64,000 nucleotides of DNA from the NCBI GenBank assembly GCA_004213995.1, contig SGZJ01000002.1:1-64000 (forward strand), given 5' to 3'. The notes under the pieces were generated by a model that saw only the letters and a program-made list of their open reading frames with translations, was not told the origin of the DNA and made no database searches. How positions within the stretch are numbered: position 1 is the first letter of the stretch; each line of letters opens with the position of its first letter. Positions 1 to 9,107 of this stretch are shown here, in pieces. The translations under genes and the position numbers were made by a program. The stretch comes from Flavobacteriales bacterium (lineage in GTDB: Bacteria; Bacteroidota; Bacteroidia; Flavobacteriales; Flavobacteriaceae).

Positions 1-1617
1 TGCAGCATTAGCCATTGACGTAATTAAGGAGTCAAGTCTATTTCTTACAATAGTATCGTCATTAGAAGTAAGATATAATTGCCAACTATCATACCAGTAG
101 TATGATGGGTAATCAGATAAAATTATATTTACAAAATAACTAATTCTATCATAGTCAATATTATATGGATATAATAATTCAGCAATTTCACTTACCAAAG
201 TATATAAGTCACCAGGATCAGATGAAATTAATTCAACAAAATTAACACTATCAATTTCTGTTCCTATTAATCCGTTGTTAGCCAATTTATTTCTACCTGA
301 AATTAAACAGTCTATTAATCGATATCTTGCTAGTAGTGTATTTGATGAAAACCATTGCCTATCAAAATTAGGGCTTTGATAATTGGCTGGATATCCAGCA
401 ACTGTATCTGGTGCATAAATACCCATTCCAGCCATAGATAAAAAGTTATTGTGATTAAATAAATGCCAAAATCTGTAAAAACCTGAAATGTTTGAATTAG
501 GATTTGGTACAGGAATGTTAAAAATGTTTACCATTTCACTCATCAATTGAAGAGGGCTTTTTATAATACTACCGATAATTTCATCATTTGAGTTTTCATC
601 GTTTAAATCGTAAAAATGTGTAGAAGTAAGTAATGCTTTAATAACTGGGCTTATCTGAAAATTACTTGAAATTAATTCTTGAGCTAAATCATTAATTACT
701 GTATCTTCAGTTTCTTGACTCCATTCACTTTTTACGAAAAATCTATAAATCTTCTTAACATAATTTAAAGCTGTTGCATGTTGGCTGAAAACCATATCTA
801 CAAGTTGATTTATTTCATCAAACATCCCCTCGGATGTTTCATGGCCAGTTACTATGTGATTATTAAAAGCACTGCTAAACTGTTTGTCTCCACTATCATG
901 CTGATTAGTATTTGTTCTTCCCATTGGTATGTTTGTATCAGTATCAATGATAGATCTGTCTAACTGTGTTTTAAAGCCAGAAAAAACCCTGGCAGCTTGC
1001 TGTACATCATTCTCAGTATAATTAGTGTAATCTCCATCACCAACTTGCTCACCTTTACCAATTGTGAATAATTCTAAGAATTCTCTTGCATAATTTTCGT
1101 TTGGATTATTGGCATTATTAGTAGTATTGTCTAAGTATAATAACATTGCATTATCTAATGTTATTTTTTTTGAGAGCTCTTTTAAACTTCCATTCGAATA
1201 AAACTCTAATAATTTTAAATGATCAAAATAATAAGTCGATGCTCCAGTTCCGTCGTCTTTTGAAGTGGTAAAAGTTGTGTGTAAAAAAAATGTTATTTTA
1301 TCTCTTATGCTATTTCTATTAATCATGTTATACCACCACCATCCTGCGACTAAAGATCTTTTTCTGCCTTGGTTAGGAATTGTATTTGGAAGATAGTCAG
1401 AGCTTATCCAATTACCATGTGGATCATCATAAGGTAAAGGGTCATATGGTTCAGTCCAAGTGTTTGGTTGATGATTTTCTAAAAAACTTAAAGCTTCTAA
1501 TGGAGTCATTATAGAAATAGAATCCAAAACTTCTTTCGAATAATGAAAACAGGCCCTTCTTAAAAGGTGTTTAGCGTTTTTTTTACCTAAAATTGAATTA
1601 GAGGTAGTAAGGGACAT
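1..1617 (-). CDS. DUF1800 family protein (3'-truncated by window edge)
   Basis: The reading frame is open from an ATG at 1617 down to base 1 (539 codons, no stop), so the C-terminus lies outside the window. The protein matches the DUF1800 family: an early LLRRACF segment, a WWWYNM segment, and the family hallmark NENYAREFLELFTIG near residues 160-175, followed by the GHETSEGMF and YRFFVKSEW regions. Family members are usually about 500-600 residues and are commonly followed by a DUF1501 gene, which would lie beyond the left edge. The biochemical role of DUF1800 is not established; no signal peptide is obvious at this start. The start is chosen because it is the first ATG of the frame and lies behind an AT-rich leader. 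Family call is firm, function unknown. Confidence 0.85.
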   Translation of the reverse strand, partial: MSLTTSNSILGKKNAKHLLRRACFHYSKEVLDSISIMTPLEALSFLENHQPNTWTEPYDPLPYDDPHGNWISSDYLPNTIPNQGRKRSLVAGWWWYNMINRNSIRDKITFFLHTTFTTSKDDGTGASTYYFDHLKLLEFYSNGSLKELSKKITLDNAMLLYLDNTTNNANNPNENYAREFLELFTIGKGEQVGDGDYTNYTENDVQQAARVFSGFKTQLDRSIIDTDTNIPMGRTNTNQHDSGDKQFSSAFNNHIVTGHETSEGMFDEINQLVDMVFSQHATALNYVKKIYRFFVKSEWSQETEDTVINDLAQELISSNFQISPVIKALLTSTHFYDLNDENSNDEIIGSIIKSPLQLMSEMVNIFNIPVPNPNSNISGFYRFWHLFNHNNFLSMAGMGIYAPDTVAGYPANYQSPNFDRQWFSSNTLLARYRLIDCLISGRNKLANNGLIGTEIDSVNFVELISSDPGDLYTLVSEIAELLYPYNIDYDRISYFVNIILSDYPSYYWYDSWQLYLTSNDDTIVRNRLDSLITSMANAA

Positions 1618-1750
1618 TACTTTTTTCTGTTAAATTACAATAAAATAAAACTTATAAATGTAATTTTTTGATTTATAAATATAACAAATTATAAATTTTA
1701 ATTCACTGAATGTGTTTCAATTATATAAGAAACTTGATTGTGGTTTTTAA

Positions 1751-1786
1751 TAAAAAATCCTCGCTAAATTAAATTAGCAAGGATTT
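1751..1786 (-). terminator. Rho-independent terminator of tRNA-Ser
   Basis: Read on the minus strand, an inverted repeat (AAATCCT/GCTAA pairing with TTAGC/AGGATTT, one mismatch) is followed at once by TTTTTTATT. It starts a few bases after the tRNA 3' end at 1790, as expected for a tRNA terminator. Confidence 0.75.
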
Positions 1787-1789
1787 AAG

Positions 1790-1874
1790 CGGAGAAAGAG
1801 GGATTCGAACCCCCGGAGGTGTGACCCTCAACAGTTTTCAAGACTGCCGCATTCGACCACTCTGCCATTTCTCC
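1790..1874 (-). tRNA. tRNA-Ser (anticodon UGA)
   Basis: On the minus strand the sequence folds as a class II tRNA of 85 bases. Acceptor GGAGAAA (from 1874) pairs with TTTCTCC; the anticodon loop CTTGAAA carries TGA; there is a long variable arm (TTGAGGGTCACACCTCC region), and a GGTTCGAATCC T-arm. The discriminator is G at 1790 and CCA is not encoded. The long variable arm and the UGA anticodon identify serine. Confidence 0.97.
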
Positions 1875-1884
1875 AATAGCGAGG

Positions 1885-1915
1885 CAAATATAATATCCTT
1901 TTTTTATTCATTCAA
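1885..1915 (-). promoter_or_regulatory. Bacteroidota-type promoter of tRNA-Ser
   Basis: On the minus strand a -33 TTG (1915-1913) is separated by 20 bases from a -7 element TATATTTG (1892-1885), matching the Bacteroidota consensus TTG-N19/20-TAnnTTTG. Transcription would start about ten bases before the mature tRNA 5' end at 1874. Confidence 0.75.
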
Positions 1916-1937
1916 GATTATTTATATTTATTTCAAT

Positions 1938-1945
1938 TAATTTTG
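1938..1945 (+). promoter_or_regulatory. -7 promoter element of the nitroreductase gene
   Basis: TAATTTTG matches TAnnTTTG 49 bases before the ATG at 1995. No TTG sits at the expected upstream distance, so this is a weaker prediction. Confidence 0.4.
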
Positions 1946-1994
1946 TAAGTTATTAAAGCCTTTCATTAATTTTACAAGATATACAATTAGAAAA

Positions 1995-2627
1995 ATGAAT
2001 ATAATTGATAGTTTAAATTGGAGGTATGCAACCAAAAAATTTGATTCAACAAGAAAGCTTTCTAAAAGTCAAATTAATCTTCTGAAAAAGGCATTTAATT
2101 TAACTGCATCTTCATATGGGCTACAACCAGTCAAATTAATTGTAATTTCAAATCAAAAGATTAAAAATAGTCTTTTAGAGTCTTCTATGAATCAACAACA
2201 AGTTATACAATGTTCACATTTATTAATTATTTGTATAGAATCCAACATAAATAAATCTTACATTGAATCTTATTTTAAAAGAGTTATTGATATTCGAAAA
2301 ACAAATCCTATAGTCTTAGAATCTTTTAAAGAATCAATTATAAACGAATTTAATGATATGTCTAATACTTCAATTATAAATTGGTCTATTAATCAGGCAT
2401 ATTTAGCTTTAGGTAATTTGATGACCGTATGTTCTGTGGAGGGAATAGATTCGTGTCCAATGGAAGGTTTTTTACCAGAAAAATATGATGAAATTTTAGA
2501 TCTTAAGTCTAAAAATTTAAAATCAGTCTTAGTTCTGCCAGTAGGTTATAGGTCAGTTAATGATCAGTTTTCTAGTTTTAAAAAAGTTAGAAAAGACATT
2601 AATGATAATACTATAGAAATTAAATAA
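1995..2627 (+). CDS. Nitroreductase family FMN oxidoreductase (NfsB-like)
   Basis: A 210-residue protein of the FMN-dependent nitroreductase family. The opening LNWRYATKKFD is the typical N-terminal FMN phosphate-binding segment of NfsB-like enzymes. The SSYGLQPVKLIVI segment (about 39-51) and the C-terminal GIDSCPMEGF...LPVGYR segments also match the family. Such enzymes reduce nitroaromatics, quinones or flavins with NAD(P)H in the cytoplasm, usually as dimers. Length is normal for the group (200-220). It is followed six bases later by an esterase gene on the same strand and is probably cotranscribed with it. The natural substrate cannot be read from sequence. Confidence 0.88.
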   Translation: MNIIDSLNWRYATKKFDSTRKLSKSQINLLKKAFNLTASSYGLQPVKLIVISNQKIKNSLLESSMNQQQVIQCSHLLIICIESNINKSYIESYFKRVIDIRKTNPIVLESFKESIINEFNDMSNTSIINWSINQAYLALGNLMTVCSVEGIDSCPMEGFLPEKYDEILDLKSKNLKSVLVLPVGYRSVNDQFSSFKKVRKDINDNTIEIK

Positions 2628-2633
2628 TAAGTA

Positions 2634-3419
2634 ATGCGTTTATCACTATTAGTTTTTTTTGTTTTTAATTTATCAATATCTCAAAATGAGAGTATATTTT
2701 TGCATAAGCAATTTATAGATGGAAATGATACTTTAAATTACAGGTTATTATTACCAAAAAAACTCAAAAAGAAGGGCAAATATCCATTACACTTGTTTTT
2801 ACATGGTTTTGGTGAGAGAGGAAGTGATAATAAACAACAATTAAAATACATAGCTGGTCTTTTTATTAATCAAAGAAATCGAAATTACTATAAATCCTAT
2901 GGTGTTTTTCCTCAATGTCCAGACGATGATTCTTGGACAAACAGAAAACTTATAAAGTCAAAAGACGGTAAGAATTATAAATTTTATGACGAAAACAAAA
3001 AAGAAACTAAAGCTCTTAATTTAGTTATGAAATTGATGGACTCATTATCCAACATAGACAATGTAAATAAAAATAGAATATACATCTCTGGACTTTCTAA
3101 CGGAGGAATGGGTACTTTTGAAATGCTTTACAGAAGACCAGATATGTTTGCTGCAGGAGTTCCTATATGTGGAGGAGCTAATCCAAAGACTGCTAAGTTA
3201 TTTGCTAAAAAAACACCTGTTTGGATTTTTCATGGTGCAAAAGATGATGTTGTACATCCATTATATTCTGTAAAGATGGTTGAAGCAATAATTGAAGCAG
3301 GAGGGAAGCCTAAATTTACTCTATATGATAATGTTAATCATGATAGCTGGACTAATGCTTTTAAGGAAAAAGATTTTTTTAAATGGATATACAGTCAAAA
3401 AAAAAGGATTAATAATTGA
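2634..3419 (+). CDS. Secreted alpha/beta-hydrolase esterase (prolyl-oligopeptidase/PHB-depolymerase-like)
   Basis: A 261-residue protein with an N-terminal signal peptide (hydrophobic stretch 3-16, then SQN). It has an alpha/beta-hydrolase core: oxyanion region LHGFGERG (about 55-62), nucleophile elbow GLSNGGMG with the serine near residue 154, acid in AKDDVVHP, and the catalytic histidine in VNHDSW near the C-terminus. These features fit family S9-like or LpqC-like secreted esterases acting in the periplasm or at the cell surface; the substrate is unknown. The gene overlaps the 3' end of ribBA on the opposite strand by 11 bases. It is probably cotranscribed with the nitroreductase just upstream. 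Confidence 0.8.
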   Translation: MRLSLLVFFVFNLSISQNESIFLHKQFIDGNDTLNYRLLLPKKLKKKGKYPLHLFLHGFGERGSDNKQQLKYIAGLFINQRNRNYYKSYGVFPQCPDDDSWTNRKLIKSKDGKNYKFYDENKKETKALNLVMKLMDSLSNIDNVNKNRIYISGLSNGGMGTFEMLYRRPDMFAAGVPICGGANPKTAKLFAKKTPVWIFHGAKDDVVHPLYSVKMVEAIIEAGGKPKFTLYDNVNHDSWTNAFKEKDFFKWIYSQKKRINN

Positions 3420-4548
3420 CATAATCAATTATTTCTAATCCATATCCTATAATTCCAACTCTTTTAGTGGCAGTACCATTTGATATTAATCTTAGTTTAT
3501 GAATATTCAAATCATGAAGTATTTGAGCACCTATACCAAAATCTCTATTATCCATTTCAATTCTGGGTGCTTTAACAATTTTACCTTTTAATTGACTCTT
3601 TTTTAATATTTTCAATCTATTTAAAGTGCTTAAAGGTTTGTTTTGTTGATTAATAAATACTATGGCACCTTTCCCTGCATCATTTATTAGTTCAAACATG
3701 TGGTCAAGCTTTTTATCCATATTGTTAGTTAGAGTGCCTAATATGTCGTTATTAATAAGCTTAGAGTTAATTCTTGTTAAAACATGTTCATTAGGTTCCC
3801 AAGTTCCTTTAGTTAATGCGATATGAAGTCTATCATTTGTAGTTTGTTGATAGGCTCTAAGTCTAAAACTTCCAAACCTAGTTTCGATTTGAAAATCTTC
3901 TTTTTTCTCAATTAAAGAGTCATGTTCCATTCTGTAAGCAACAAGATCTTCAATTGAAATTATTTTAAGATTAAATCTATCTGCAACATCAAAAAGTTCT
4001 GGTAATCTTGCCATAGACCCATCTTCATTCATTATCTCAACAATAACACCTGCAGCTTCAAACCCAGCAAGCCGAGCAAAATCAATTGCAGCTTCTGTAT
4101 GGCCTGTTCTTCTAAGTACACCACCTTCTTTTGCTATTAAGGGAAAAACATGACCAGGTTTTGATATATCATGGGGTCTAGTTTTTTTGTCAATTAGTGA
4201 TTTTATGGTCTTTGCTCTATCAGATGCTGAAATTCCAGTTGTTACTCCGTTACCTATTAGATCAATGGAGACAGTAAATGCTGTTTCCATAGGGTCGGTA
4301 TTGTTACCAACCATAGGGTTGAGTTTTAATTGTTTTGATCTTTTTTCAGTAATAGGCGCACATATTAGACCTCTGCCATGCATTGCCATGAAGTTTATAA
4401 TTTCAGGAGTTATGGTTTCTGCGGCTGCTAAAAAATCTCCTTCATTTTCCCTATTTTCATCATCAACAACAATAATGACTTTTCCAGAACGAATATCGTT
4501 AATTGCAGATTCTATACTGTCTAACTTTTGATTTGATCGTTTAGTCAT
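3409..4548 (-). CDS. ribBA: DHBP synthase with degenerate GTP cyclohydrolase II domain (RibBA-type)
   Basis: 379 residues. The N-terminal domain (1-205) is 3,4-dihydroxy-2-butanone-4-phosphate synthase, which makes the four-carbon precursor of riboflavin from ribulose-5-phosphate. The acidic active-site loop DDENRENEGDF (29-39), the RTGHTEAA segment (147-154) and SMARL are intact. The C-terminal domain (about 215-379) keeps the GTP cyclohydrolase II fold signatures (RFGSFRLRAY, RDFGIGAQIL) but has no cysteine at all. The three zinc ligands align with L264, N275 and M277, so this half is predicted to be inactive for GTP hydrolysis. A separate RibA would then be needed elsewhere. It is the last gene of the ftsK-lolA-lptF-ribBA run and converges on the esterase gene. 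Confidence 0.9.
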   Translation of the reverse strand: MTKRSNQKLDSIESAINDIRSGKVIIVVDDENRENEGDFLAAAETITPEIINFMAMHGRGLICAPITEKRSKQLKLNPMVGNNTDPMETAFTVSIDLIGNGVTTGISASDRAKTIKSLIDKKTRPHDISKPGHVFPLIAKEGGVLRRTGHTEAAIDFARLAGFEAAGVIVEIMNEDGSMARLPELFDVADRFNLKIISIEDLVAYRMEHDSLIEKKEDFQIETRFGSFRLRAYQQTTNDRLHIALTKGTWEPNEHVLTRINSKLINNDILGTLTNNMDKKLDHMFELINDAGKGAIVFINQQNKPLSTLNRLKILKKSQLKGKIVKAPRIEMDNRDFGIGAQILHDLNIHKLRLISNGTATKRVGIIGYGLEIIDYVNY

Positions 4549-4585
4549 TCTAGCTTATTTTTTGTAAAGATACACTGTTTTTTAA

Positions 4586-6016
4586 TCAAGTATTATTACT
4601 TCTATTAAAAAAATTGTTTATAATACTGTAGAAATTGTCGAAGTTAAATATAGATCTATCCCTAGTAGCCCTATTTGTTAAATAAATACTAATGGGAAGC
4701 ATAATAATAGTTGATAGCCAACTAGCCAGAATAGGACTAATACTACTATCTTCAGCTAAATTTTTTGAAAAAATTCCAATAAAATGATAAACTAAAAAAA
4801 GTACTATTGAAATTACTAAAGGTAAACCGTATCCACCTTTTCTGATTATAGCTCCTAAAGGAGCTCCAATAAAGAATAATATTATGCATGCAAATGAAAT
4901 AGAAAATTTATCATGAAGAGATATTATATGTTTGTTTATGTTTTTTTCTCTGTATGCTTGAATTATTCTATTCGATTTTATTATACTATTAGTACTATTG
5001 ACAGAACTAATCGCCAAGTCAAATAACTGAACTTGCTTTTTAAGTTTAAATAAGTCGTAAAAATTTTCACCTTTAAAGATTGAATCAACAATTTTATTTT
5101 TGACATTATCATTCAAAACAAGAGCATTTGATCGGTTATGCATCTTGCTGGAAATAAGTTTATAGTCTTCCTTTTTCTTTACAAGTAATGAATCAATAGT
5201 AAAATCTAAATCTGCAACACTTAGCATTGTATACTTATTTACATCATCTTTATCATCAAAATCTACATTGTTAATTTCAGCTAAATCAATGTTTAAAATA
5301 TATTCTTTAAAATAACTTTTTAAATGTGGTTTCTTATCTCTTTGTTTATAATCTGTAGGAATAACTTCATCATAATAATTACCATCGAATAATTTTAATT
5401 GAAGAATATCCGAATCCAAACTGCTTGAGATCTCGCCAGTTTTTGATTTTATAACAGTATAATTACCTACTTTATTCTTTTTTTGATGAATGATTACATC
5501 AGTTAAATACTGACCTTTATCACCAGATTTATTCTTCACTTTAATATTGATTTGGCCAATTTGATTAAATTGTCCTTCCGCGATTGCCATTGTGGGTTTT
5601 ACCTTAGATATATTCTTTCTCAAGTTGTGAAAGTTATATTCAGCTACAGGGTTTACATTGTTTGAGAAGAAAAATGTTAGTATTGCAACAAATAATATGA
5701 ATATACTTAAACTTCTCATAGCTCTTTGAAGAGAAATTCCAGTAGATTTCATTGCTGCAAACTCATAATTTTCAGCAAAGTTTCCAAATACCATAATACT
5801 TGAAAGTAAAATTGTCAATGGTAATATTAATATTACCAGTCTTGGTGAAACATAGGAAAGAAATTTAATTATAATTGAAATATCTAGATCTTTTCCTGCT
5901 AATTCAGAAATATATAACCAAACAGATTGAAGTAAAAAAATTAACATTATTATACAAAAAACACTTAAAAATGTTTTAACAAATGTTTTGAGTATATATT
6001 TATCTAAAATTTTCAA
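4586..6016 (-). CDS. LptF/LptG family permease
   Basis: 476 residues with three membrane segments near the N-terminus (about 12-32, 56-77, 100-122), a large periplasmic part, and three more near the C-terminus (about 365-445). This is the YjgP/YjgQ (LptF/LptG) topology. These inner-membrane proteins pair with LptB to extract lipopolysaccharide and feed the Lpt bridge. The N-terminal ILDKYILKTF and the LSIFILFVAILTFFF region are typical. It lies 6 bases after lolA and 37 bases before ribBA. LptF versus LptG cannot be decided here; Bacteroidota usually carry a second copy elsewhere. Confidence 0.9.
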   Translation of the reverse strand: MKILDKYILKTFVKTFLSVFCIIMLIFLLQSVWLYISELAGKDLDISIIIKFLSYVSPRLVILILPLTILLSSIMVFGNFAENYEFAAMKSTGISLQRAMRSLSIFILFVAILTFFFSNNVNPVAEYNFHNLRKNISKVKPTMAIAEGQFNQIGQINIKVKNKSGDKGQYLTDVIIHQKKNKVGNYTVIKSKTGEISSSLDSDILQLKLFDGNYYDEVIPTDYKQRDKKPHLKSYFKEYILNIDLAEINNVDFDDKDDVNKYTMLSVADLDFTIDSLLVKKKEDYKLISSKMHNRSNALVLNDNVKNKIVDSIFKGENFYDLFKLKKQVQLFDLAISSVNSTNSIIKSNRIIQAYREKNINKHIISLHDKFSISFACIILFFIGAPLGAIIRKGGYGLPLVISIVLFLVYHFIGIFSKNLAEDSSISPILASWLSTIIMLPISIYLTNRATRDRSIFNFDNFYSIINNFFNRSNNT

Positions 6017-6022
6017 CTTTAA

Positions 6023-6694
6023 TTAATCAATATTGTTAATATAATAGTCTTTGTAATCTTTTTTATTAAATAAAAATAGATCATCATTTAATGGAAGGTC
6101 TACTTCAAATGAAGTTATTGTATAAGTAGTTATTGTTCCATTTTTACCCTTTTCAATACTCTTATATATTCTATTGTTCTTTTTTTCAATAGCTAATAAG
6201 ATAAAGTCAATTTCTGAATCAGAATCTATTGGTATAAGCTTTATATATTGTAATAATTTTCTTGTTCTTTGCTCATAATAATCAACTACAGTGATATCCT
6301 GAGTTATATCCATTTTAAACTCGTAACCTTCTTCAAAAAATGTTAGAATTTTATTCGGTGTTATTGTACTTTCTTCATCAAAATCTTCTGTTGAAACTGT
6401 TACTTCTTCATCATCAGGATTTATTGTGTAAAGTTTTTTACCATCATATATAAATGTAATATCATTCCACTTTACATTATATTTGTCTCCTTTTTTCACA
6501 AAACTAACTTTGTTTGTTTGGTCAATATCCTCTTCCTCATTACTTAAATTGTGATTGATATTTATATACATACTTTCGTAAGCTTTTATATTTTCAGAAA
6601 CTTTATTAAGGAGGTCTTCTGCTTGTGGATCATTTTGTGAAGTAATTATTAATGTATTTAATAATAATATTAGTAGTGTGTATGTTTTTTTCAT
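6023..6694 (-). CDS. lolA: LolA-like outer-membrane lipoprotein carrier
   Basis: A LolA-family periplasmic chaperone that carries lipoproteins released by LolCDE toward the outer membrane. I prefer the ATG at 6694 (223 residues), because it gives a clean signal peptide MKKTYTLLILLLNTLIITSQ and begins just after the ftsK stop codon. In-frame starts at 6712 (ATG) and 6718 (TTG) lie inside ftsK and would add the repeat MKMKKTYK. The mature part has the LolA layout: paired lysine/aspartate-rich beta-strands (KKGDKYNVKW, FIYDGKKLYTINP) and a C-terminal ITSFEVDLPLNDDLFLFN strand. It sits between ftsK and lptF, an arrangement common in Flavobacteriia. Confidence 0.85.
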   Translation of the reverse strand: MKKTYTLLILLLNTLIITSQNDPQAEDLLNKVSENIKAYESMYININHNLSNEEEDIDQTNKVSFVKKGDKYNVKWNDITFIYDGKKLYTINPDDEEVTVSTEDFDEESTITPNKILTFFEEGYEFKMDITQDITVVDYYEQRTRKLLQYIKLIPIDSDSEIDFILLAIEKKNNRIYKSIEKGKNGTITTYTITSFEVDLPLNDDLFLFNKKDYKDYYINNID

Positions 6695-6695
6695 T

Positions 6696-9056
6696 TTATA
6701 TGTTTTTTTCATTTTCAAGATGTCTGTCTAAAGCAGATAGATCAGTTATAATTACTTGTCTAGCTTTACTTCCTTCAAATGGTCCTACAATACCTGCTGC
6801 CTCAAGCTGGTCAATAAGTCGACCTGCTCGATTGTAGCCAAGTTTTAATTTACGTTGAAGTAAAGAGGCAGATCCTTGTTGTGCTATAACAATAACTTCT
6901 GCTGCTTCTCTAAATAACTTGTCTCTATCAGAAATGTCTATATCAAGACTTGTGCCACTTTCATCACCAATATATTCTGGTAACACATGTGCACTTGCAT
7001 ATGCTTTTTGAGAGCCAATAAAGTCTGTAAGTTTCTCTACTTCAGGTGTATCTACAAAAGCGCATTGTACTCGAATTAATTCATTTCCTTGTGTATAAAG
7101 CATATCACCTCTACCTATTAGTTGATCAGCACCGGAACTATCTAATATTGTTCTTGAGTCTATTTTTGAAGTTACTCTAAATGCTATTCTTGCAGGGAAA
7201 TTAGCTTTTATTACACCTGTTATAACATTCACTGAAGGTCTTTGAGTGGCAATGATTAAATGTATACCAATGGCTCTCGCTAACTGAGCTATTCTAGCAA
7301 TTGGAGTTTCTACTTCCTTTCCAGCTGTCATTATTAAATCTGCAAACTCATCAACTACTAAAACAATGTATGGAAGAAATTGATGTCCATCATTTGGATT
7401 TAACTTTCTGGATTTAAACTTTTTATTGTATTCTACAATATTTCTACATTGTGCATTTTTTAATAAATCATATCTGTTGTCCATTTCGATACACAATGAA
7501 TTAAGTGTGTTTATCACTTTAGTGTTGTCTGTAATTATTGCTTCTTCACTATCAGGAAGTTTAGCCAAGTAATGTCTTTCTATTTTATTAAACAGAGTTA
7601 ATTCAACTTTTTTAGGGTCTACAAGAACAAACTTAACCTCTGCAGGATGTTTCTTATACAATAAAGACGTTAGTACTGCATTTAAGCCAACAGACTTACC
7701 TTGACCTGTAGCTCCGGCCATTAGTAAGTGGGGCATTTTGGCTAAATCAACAACAAGAGTTTCATTACTAATTGTTTTTCCAAGAGCAATCGGTAGTATC
7801 ATTTCTGACTGTTGAAACTTTTGAGATGAAATCACAGAATGCATAGAAACTATTGTAGAGTTTTTATTAGGAACTTCAATGCCAATGGTACCTTTGCCAG
7901 GGATTGGAGCTATTATTCTAATTCCAAGAGCTGATAATGATAATGCAATATCATCTTCTAAATTTTTAATTTTAGATATTCTTACTCCAGCTTCTGGTAC
8001 AATTTCATAAAGCGTAACTGTAGGACCAATAGTAGCTTTAATACTCTCAATGCCAATCTTATAATTATTAAGAGTGTTTACGATTTTAGTTTTATTTTCT
8101 TCTAATTCTTCTTTATTTATTGTTATTCCTTCGGAATCGTATTTTTTAAGAATATCTAGGTTTGGAAATTTAAAAGAGGCTAATTCTAACTTAGGGTCAA
8201 ATAAGCCAAAGTCTTTCACTAATTTTTTGGATAAGTTGTCCGTTTCAGATTCTTCTTGAAATGTTTCTTTTATTTCAATTGTAATCTCATCATCGTTTAA
8301 AGACTTCTCATTGTTTTCATCTTTTAAGTTTTTATCTAGAACTAATTCTTTTTGATCATTATTGTTTGTTTCTAAAATTGGATTGTCAGTATTATTTTCT
8401 ATTATATCTACTGGTTCCTGAGATTCAATATCATCTAAATTTGTTATAAAACTTTCTTCTTGTTTTTTACTTTTAAAAGTAAACCAATTTTTAAATGAAT
8501 CAACACCAACTTTTAACCTAAAAGTTAAATAAAATATGGCAGATAGTAGTAGTAAAAAAGAGGTTCCGATGTTTCCGATATAACTTTTTAAAAATAGATT
8601 TGATTCAAAGCCAACTATTCCAGAAAATTTTCCTGTTTCAAGATTAATTAATCCAAAGAGTAGAGAAATCCAAACCATTATTAAAATACCCCAAAACCAA
8701 TGTTTAATTAATTTAGCTTTGTTTGAATCCATTAAAACAAACAGTCCAGAAATAAAAGTTAAAAAGCAAATTATATATGATGATATTCCAAATCCTTTAT
8801 GTAAAAACAAATCTGCTAAAAAAGCACCAACTTTACTCATCCAGTTTTCTGGATTAACATCTTTATTTGTAAATTGAATCAAGGTACTTTGATCTGAGTT
8901 TCCTGAGAAAAAATAAGAGGTAAATGATATAAATAGTACAAAAGAAATAACTATTAATGAACTACCTATAAATAGTTTCTGAGAACTATTAAGTTTTCTC
9001 TTTTCATTGCCGAAAGAAAATATTTTACTTTTTTTATCTACTTTAGCTTTAGACAT
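6696..9056 (-). CDS. ftsK: DNA translocase FtsK/SpoIIIE family
   Basis: 786 residues. Four membrane segments (about 28-50, 92-115, 118-140, 157-178) anchor it at the division septum, followed by an acidic linker to about 290. The motor domain has Walker A GATGQGKSVG (about 447-456) and Walker B VLVVDEFADL (about 560). A C-terminal winged-helix gamma domain (QQGSASLLQRKLKLGYNRAGRL, about 725-750) reads KOPS-like DNA. It pumps DNA to clear and resolve the terminus during division. It is the first gene of the ftsK-lolA-lptF-ribBA run; its last codons overlap the alternative lolA starts. Shorter than E. coli FtsK because the linker is short, as usual in this phylum. Confidence 0.95.
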   Translation of the reverse strand: MSKAKVDKKSKIFSFGNEKRKLNSSQKLFIGSSLIVISFVLFISFTSYFFSGNSDQSTLIQFTNKDVNPENWMSKVGAFLADLFLHKGFGISSYIICFLTFISGLFVLMDSNKAKLIKHWFWGILIMVWISLLFGLINLETGKFSGIVGFESNLFLKSYIGNIGTSFLLLLSAIFYLTFRLKVGVDSFKNWFTFKSKKQEESFITNLDDIESQEPVDIIENNTDNPILETNNNDQKELVLDKNLKDENNEKSLNDDEITIEIKETFQEESETDNLSKKLVKDFGLFDPKLELASFKFPNLDILKKYDSEGITINKEELEENKTKIVNTLNNYKIGIESIKATIGPTVTLYEIVPEAGVRISKIKNLEDDIALSLSALGIRIIAPIPGKGTIGIEVPNKNSTIVSMHSVISSQKFQQSEMILPIALGKTISNETLVVDLAKMPHLLMAGATGQGKSVGLNAVLTSLLYKKHPAEVKFVLVDPKKVELTLFNKIERHYLAKLPDSEEAIITDNTKVINTLNSLCIEMDNRYDLLKNAQCRNIVEYNKKFKSRKLNPNDGHQFLPYIVLVVDEFADLIMTAGKEVETPIARIAQLARAIGIHLIIATQRPSVNVITGVIKANFPARIAFRVTSKIDSRTILDSSGADQLIGRGDMLYTQGNELIRVQCAFVDTPEVEKLTDFIGSQKAYASAHVLPEYIGDESGTSLDIDISDRDKLFREAAEVIVIAQQGSASLLQRKLKLGYNRAGRLIDQLEAAGIVGPFEGSKARQVIITDLSALDRHLENEKNI

Positions 9057-9107
9057 TTTTAAATAATTGATTTAGCTTACAAATTACTATAATTAATTTA
9101 ATTTTTG

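Noticed and set aside
778..963. 61-codon open frame on the plus strand
   Set aside because: It is a shadow of the DUF1800 gene, which is continuous on the minus strand with clear family motifs.
4187..4531. 114-codon plus-strand frame
   Set aside because: It lies wholly inside ribBA, whose product has intact DHBP synthase motifs there.
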